Below, piece by piece: positions 60,768 to 64,000 of a stretch of 64,000 nt of DNA; the stretch's first letter is position 1; each line of letters begins with the position of its first letter. The notes beneath the pieces are model-generated. The model was not told the origin of the DNA. It did no database searches and worked only from the letters and a program-made list of their open reading frames with translations. The DNA is taken from positions 62,001 through 126,000 of the forward strand of contig CAKQQS010000004.1 of assembly GCA_934271255.1 (NCBI GenBank). The letters run 5' to 3'. Origin of the DNA: an uncultured Clostridia bacterium. GTDB taxonomy: Bacteria; Bacillota; Clostridia; Christensenellales; Borkfalkiaceae. Position numbers and translations under genes: made by a program.

Positions 60768-61358
60768 ATGTGTGAGAAAAAAGGGTTTTCCGCCAAAGAA
60801 ATCAAAACGCTTATAGTCGAGTGCGACAAGGCGAAAATGGAAAAAAAACCGTTGGTCGGCGTGTTTAAAAAGTTTGCAAAAGACAACGAAAGAAGTTTCG
60901 GCAGCGTAAGGAACTTTTATTACGGCTTTTTGTCGAAAGCGCGCGGCGGAAACGAAAAGTGTTGCCGATACGTAAAAGGGTATGATCTTACCGTTTCAAA
61001 GCCCGAAAGGTTTACCGTCGGGGAAACGAAAAACCTTATCGACAAAGTCGTCAGCGGTAAACGGGAAAACAAATCGCTGCGCAGCATAATGTACGAACTC
61101 GGCGGCGGGGACGATAAACTTATGCTAAGGTATCAGAACAAATACAGAAATCTTTTAAAAACCGAACCGAACGCATTTTCGGAACAGCACGAAAGAACTT
61201 CTTTCGTCCGAAAAAAACGAGATTTTCAAACGTTAAGGGAAGAAATAGGCGAAATGGTAGAAGGGGCGACCGCGAAAATCGTGGCGGACAATCTTGCGTT
61301 GACGAAACGCGTCGCCGAACTGCAAACGGAAAACGCAACGCTGAAATCGGGAACGTAA
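60768..61358 (+). CDS. Protein with two Myb/SANT-like helical repeats and coiled-coil tail
   Basis: A 196-residue basic protein. Two units of similar layout are visible: about 7-57 (FSAKEIKTLI to SFGSVRNFYYGFLSK) and about 84-132 (FTVGETKNLI to LRYQNKYRNLLK). Each starts F(S/T)xxE and ends with an aromatic recognition-type helix, as in Myb-like or RsfA-type DNA-binding proteins. A C-terminal coiled coil follows (about 150-193, LTKRVAELQTENATLKS). DNA binding is inferred. The AAGGAG site precedes the ATG. Confidence 0.75.
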   Translation: MCEKKGFSAKEIKTLIVECDKAKMEKKPLVGVFKKFAKDNERSFGSVRNFYYGFLSKARGGNEKCCRYVKGYDLTVSKPERFTVGETKNLIDKVVSGKRENKSLRSIMYELGGGDDKLMLRYQNKYRNLLKTEPNAFSEQHERTSFVRKKRDFQTLREEIGEMVEGATAKIVADNLALTKRVAELQTENATLKSGT

Positions 61359-61365
61359 AAAAAGA

Positions 61366-61397
61366 ACAAGGGCTGAACTCAGCCCTTGTCGCTTTTT
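61366..61397 (+). terminator. Intrinsic terminator
   Basis: ACAAGGGCTG, loop AACT, CAGCCCTTGT, then CGCTTTTT. Confidence 0.88.
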
Positions 61398-61551
61398 GGG
61401 GGGAAAATGAGAAAATTGCAACTTATTTGTCCGTGCATTTTATTAGTTACGGTTTTTTTCGGCTATCGTCGGGGCGGGTTTTCCAACCCCGACGCCGCAA
61501 GCCTTGTTATCGCTTTTACCGACCGACCGTCGGCAGCGAAAAATGAAAGAA

Positions 61552-61965
61552 TTAGTCGATACCGATATATTTACCTTCGTTTACTTTGGGTTGTTCTTTG
61601 GGAACGGTAACCGTCAGAACGCCGCCGTCGTATTTTGCTTTAACAGTCGACTGGTCGACGTCGCCGACGTAGTAAGAACGAGAGCAGGAAAAACTTCTTT
61701 CACGTCTTATATACTTTTCGTCTTCTTCTTTCTTCTCTTCCTTGTTAGCCGAAACGGTAAGATACCCGTCTTTAAGCGAGAGTTTAACGTCTTCCTTGTT
61801 AAATCCCGGTACTTCTATTTCGAAAACGTAATCCGTCTTCGTTTCTTTAATGTCCGTCTTCAAAAGACGATTGTTCTTTCTTCCGCAATACGCAGGAGCA
61901 AAGAGATTGTCGAACGCGTTATCGAATAAATCAAAATCATTTGTGTTTACTAAATAGTTTTTCAT
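61552..61965 (-). CDS. Small heat-shock protein Hsp20
   Basis: A 137-residue alpha-crystallin-type holdase. The crystallin domain covers about 30-130 (YVFEIEVPGFNKEDVKLSLKDGYLTVSA, KYDGGVLTVTVPKEQP). The N-terminal arm is short, with DLFDNAFDNLF. A near-CIRCE element and a promoter lie upstream (62043-62098), suggesting HrcA control. Confidence 0.95.
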   Translation of the reverse strand: MKNYLVNTNDFDLFDNAFDNLFAPAYCGRKNNRLLKTDIKETKTDYVFEIEVPGFNKEDVKLSLKDGYLTVSANKEEKKEEDEKYIRRERSFSCSRSYYVGDVDQSTVKAKYDGGVLTVTVPKEQPKVNEGKYIGID

Positions 61966-62042
61966 AATAATTTACTCCTTTTTAATATTATTATCTTTTT
62001 CGTCAAAGACTATTCGTGTGTGGCAACTAATTCTCTTAACTG

Positions 62043-62069
62043 CTAGCACTCTAATCATTTGGCTGCTAA
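62043..62069 (-). promoter_or_regulatory. CIRCE-like HrcA operator
   Basis: CTAGCACTC, 9-nt spacer, GGCTGCTAA against TTAGCACTC-N9-GAGTGCTAA: eight and seven of nine positions match, spacing exact. It overlaps the expected transcription start of hsp20. Confidence 0.75.
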
Positions 62070-62070
62070 T

Positions 62071-62098
62071 ATTATACCACGTTTGAAATAAAAGTCAA
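62071..62098 (-). promoter_or_regulatory. Promoter of hsp20
   Basis: TTGACT (complement of 62093-62098), 16-nt spacer, TATAAT (complement of 62071-62076). Confidence 0.8.
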
Positions 62099-62297
62099 CT
62101 GTTTTTGCGTTATTTTAAAAAAATATTTTAATTTTTTTTCGTAAAGTATTTTTGCCAAAAAACGGTGAAAAACGGGTAAAAGCAGGCAAAAGCTTATAAT
62201 TCTTATGAAAATCGGGGTTATTTTGCTTATGCGGGCTTGACAGCGGGGCGGTTCGTACTGTAAAATAAAACCATAAAAAATCAAAAAGGGAGATTTT

Positions 62298-63185
62298 ATG
62301 GGAAAAACAAAAAATCAAAAAGTGTACGGAATTATTCAGGGAATAGCCATTGCGTGCGTGTTCGTATCGCTCGGATTGTTCGTCGCGATGACTTTTGACG
62401 TCATACCGTATAGCGCGGGGGTGTTTGCGCTCGTGCTTATAATAGGGATTATCAGCGGATCGTGTATGAGCGTTTTGCCGTGGGTAAGGCAACACTCTAA
62501 AAAAGAGTTTACGATTTTATGTTACGTTATGTTCGGATTGTCGGCCGTAAGTTGTATTTTGTGGATAGCGGACGCAATCGTCGCCGTTCGGATAGCGGAC
62601 GCGGTTAAAGCGAACAATACGGCAAAATACGTCGGGCAATTAAAGTTTTTGAGAACAAGTTTGATTCTGACGTTCCAGATAATCGTAGCGAACGCCGTTG
62701 CCGCTTGCGTGGTAAAATATCGCAAGTCGATGATACCTTTTCAGGTTATAACCTATTTGAGTCATTTATACATAGACTTGTACGGCACGATTTTGCTGGC
62801 GAGCATAGCGATTAACGACAGCGGATTGAGTCTTCAAGGGGCTAAGGGATTTTTGTCTAACAGAATCGCGATAATGTTTGCCGTTCTGGCGCTAGCATAC
62901 GTAGGCGTTTCCAACGCGATAATTCAGAGAATGGACAGACGCCGCCAACGCGACGCGCTCGCGCCCGTTACGGATCAGGAAGCTCCCGTCGATCCGACGC
63001 CCGCCGATTACGGCAACGCAAGTACGGAAGAAGTGTTCGGATATTCCGATTATACCGAGCAAAAGCCCGCGGGCGAAAGATCCGTTCAGGAAAGGTTGAG
63101 AGAGTTGGAAGATTTGTTTAGCGGCAATCTTATAAGCGCGGAAGAGTACGAGCGGAAACGCGACGAAATAATGAAAGATTTATAA
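62298..63185 (+). CDS. Four- to six-helix membrane protein with SHOCT tail
   Basis: A 295-residue membrane protein of unknown function. Hydrophobic segments lie at about 10-32, 36-58, 72-97, 113-136, 148-168 and 190-212. A polar linker (about 215-262) leads to a C-terminal SHOCT domain (about 263-295: RLRELEDLFSGNLISAEEYE), a short helical module for oligomerisation or processing. The same tail and linker are found as a remnant at 18491-18721. The AAAGGGAG site precedes the ATG. Confidence 0.85.
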   Translation: MGKTKNQKVYGIIQGIAIACVFVSLGLFVAMTFDVIPYSAGVFALVLIIGIISGSCMSVLPWVRQHSKKEFTILCYVMFGLSAVSCILWIADAIVAVRIADAVKANNTAKYVGQLKFLRTSLILTFQIIVANAVAACVVKYRKSMIPFQVITYLSHLYIDLYGTILLASIAINDSGLSLQGAKGFLSNRIAIMFAVLALAYVGVSNAIIQRMDRRRQRDALAPVTDQEAPVDPTPADYGNASTEEVFGYSDYTEQKPAGERSVQERLRELEDLFSGNLISAEEYERKRDEIMKDL

Positions 63186-63306
63186 AAACGAAGCGTTTCG
63201 GCATTCGTCGGAAAAATAAAAAACGTTCAAACAAAATTGAAATAAAAAGATTGCGGATCGATGAAAATCGGTCCGTAATTTTTTATAAAAAACATGTATC
63301 GTTCGC

Positions 63307-63354
63307 TTGACTTTATTTATAATAATATATATAATCTAATTGCAAGTAAATTAG
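63307..63354 (+). promoter_or_regulatory. Promoter and candidate Rrf2 operator
   Basis: TTGACT (63307-63312), 17-nt spacer and TATAAT (63330-63335), directly followed by the inverted repeat CTAATT-N7-AATTAG (63336-63354). The dyad spans the expected start of transcription, suiting autorepression by the Rrf2 protein. Confidence 0.7.
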
Positions 63355-63367
63355 TAGGAATTGAAAA

Positions 63368-63769
63368 ATGAAACTTTCGTCGAAAACTCATTACGGATTA
63401 CAAGCCATGTATTTTTTGGCTGTACATTACGGCAAGGAGCCTATCAGCGCAAGCGAACTCGGCAGAATAGCGGGGGTATCGCCCAAGTATTTGGAGCAGA
63501 TACTTCGCAAACTGCAAGCGAGAAACATTATTTCGTCCACGCGCGGCGCGCAAGGCGGGTATTATCTTTCGAGAGAACCCGAAAAAATCACCGTCGGGGA
63601 CGTTGTGAGAACGCTTGAAGACGACATCGAGATAATCGAGTGCGTAGCGGGCGGCGGTAAATGTAAATGTTGTCCGACGAGCGGAGTATGGAAAAAACTT
63701 TATGACGGAATCAACGACCTATTAGACGGAATTACGCTTAAAGACGTTGCTACGGGCAACGTAAATTAA
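63368..63769 (+). CDS. Rrf2-family (IscR-like) transcription regulator
   Basis: A 133-residue winged-helix regulator with the family start MKLSSKTHYGLQAM, helix-turn-helix ISASELGRIAGVSPKYLEQIL and wing RGAQGGYYLSR. Cysteines at 92, 99, 101 and 102 lie in the Fe-S cluster loop region of IscR. It is followed 10 bp later by a cysteine desulfurase, as in isc operons, so it probably senses Fe-S status. Confidence 0.93.
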   Translation: MKLSSKTHYGLQAMYFLAVHYGKEPISASELGRIAGVSPKYLEQILRKLQARNIISSTRGAQGGYYLSREPEKITVGDVVRTLEDDIEIIECVAGGGKCKCCPTSGVWKKLYDGINDLLDGITLKDVATGNVN

Positions 63770-63779
63770 AGGAGATAAA

Positions 63780-64000
63780 ATGGTAAAAACACCTATATAT
63801 TTCGACCACGCGGCTACCACGCCGCTCAGCAGAACCGTTCTGGAAAAAATGACGCCGTATTTTTCCGACAATTTCGGTAACGCCAACAGTCAACACGTTT
63901 TCGGCAGAAACGCCGTAAAAGCGGTGGACGAAGCAAGGGACGAGATAGCGTCGCTCGTCGGCGCGAAATCGAGCGAGATTTATTTTACTTCGGGCGGTAC
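63780..64000 (+). CDS. Cysteine desulfurase IscS/NifS, partial at window edge
   Basis: The first 73 codons of a cysteine desulfurase: IYFDHAATTPLS, a conserved FGNANSQHVFGR and SEIYFTSGGT (the PLP-phosphate loop). AAAGGAGA precedes the ATG at 63780. The rest lies beyond the window. Confidence 0.93.
   Translation, partial: MVKTPIYFDHAATTPLSRTVLEKMTPYFSDNFGNANSQHVFGRNAVKAVDEARDEIASLVGAKSSEIYFTSGG

Noticed and set aside
61386..61610. Small hydrophobic ORF after the Myb-like gene
   Set aside because: It begins at or just after a strong terminator and its 3' half is antisense to hsp20.

Overview
The window reads as chromosome of an uncultured low-to-mid GC Bacillota (Clostridia-like) bacterium. 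Support comes from an HrcA/CIRCE-type site upstream of hsp20, Rrf2 plus cysteine desulfurase, FeoAB with a small Cys-rich partner, many lipoproteins and no outer-membrane genes, an rpsF-ssb-rpsR operon, ftsH next to parAB, and BspA-like and MBG-type surface proteins. Assignment to a particular order (for example Christensenellales-like gut lineages) would be a guess. Coding DNA is dense and shows a strong preference for GAC, AAC, GCG and ACG codons.

Layout. 0.2-14.4 kb: housekeeping genes mostly on the minus strand: obgE, nth, a DUF3343/cysteine-desulfurase-like divergent pair, two small four-helix membrane paralogues, yhbY-gltX-radC, a PepV-like peptidase with an NfeD-like protein, and the ftsH-parA-parB operon. 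15.2-17.9 kb: a two-gene NatAB-like ABC exporter behind a promoter, a 31-codon leader ORF and an intrinsic terminator (attenuator-like). 17.9-22.0 kb: a gene-free stretch with several unrelated tandem repeat arrays, a decayed C-terminal piece of a SHOCT membrane protein, three parS-like ParB sites and a small cluster of DnaA-box-like 9-mers. Genes on the left run mostly leftward and genes on the right mostly rightward, so this stretch is a candidate replication origin region.

22.0-28.8 kb: a Crp/Fnr regulator, a thiol-redox operon (CcdA, two membrane-attached TlpA-like thioredoxins, TrxA), a secreted tandem-domain protein and a two-component system. 28.9-34.6 kb: a 56-bp tandem array, a GH5 lipoprotein on the minus strand, and an 1127-residue surface protein whose putative promoter is followed at once by an 18-unit CAAG tetranucleotide tract (possible phase variation). 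34.7-43.0 kb: feoA-feoB plus a small Cys-rich protein, uppP, tRNA-Leu(AAG), a candidate small RNA locus, a DUF2156-GNAT fusion, a lipid kinase and the CCA-adding enzyme.

43.2-55.5 kb is one 4100-codon gene for a membrane-anchored, acidic, highly repetitive protein, the most unusual element here. It is followed by rpsF-ssb-rpsR, a cyclophilin-like lipoprotein, a BspA-like leucine-rich lipoprotein, an unknown protein, a Myb-like protein, hsp20 with a near-CIRCE element, an intact SHOCT membrane protein (homologue of the remnant at 18.5 kb), and an Rrf2 regulator that leads into a cysteine desulfurase cut by the window edge.
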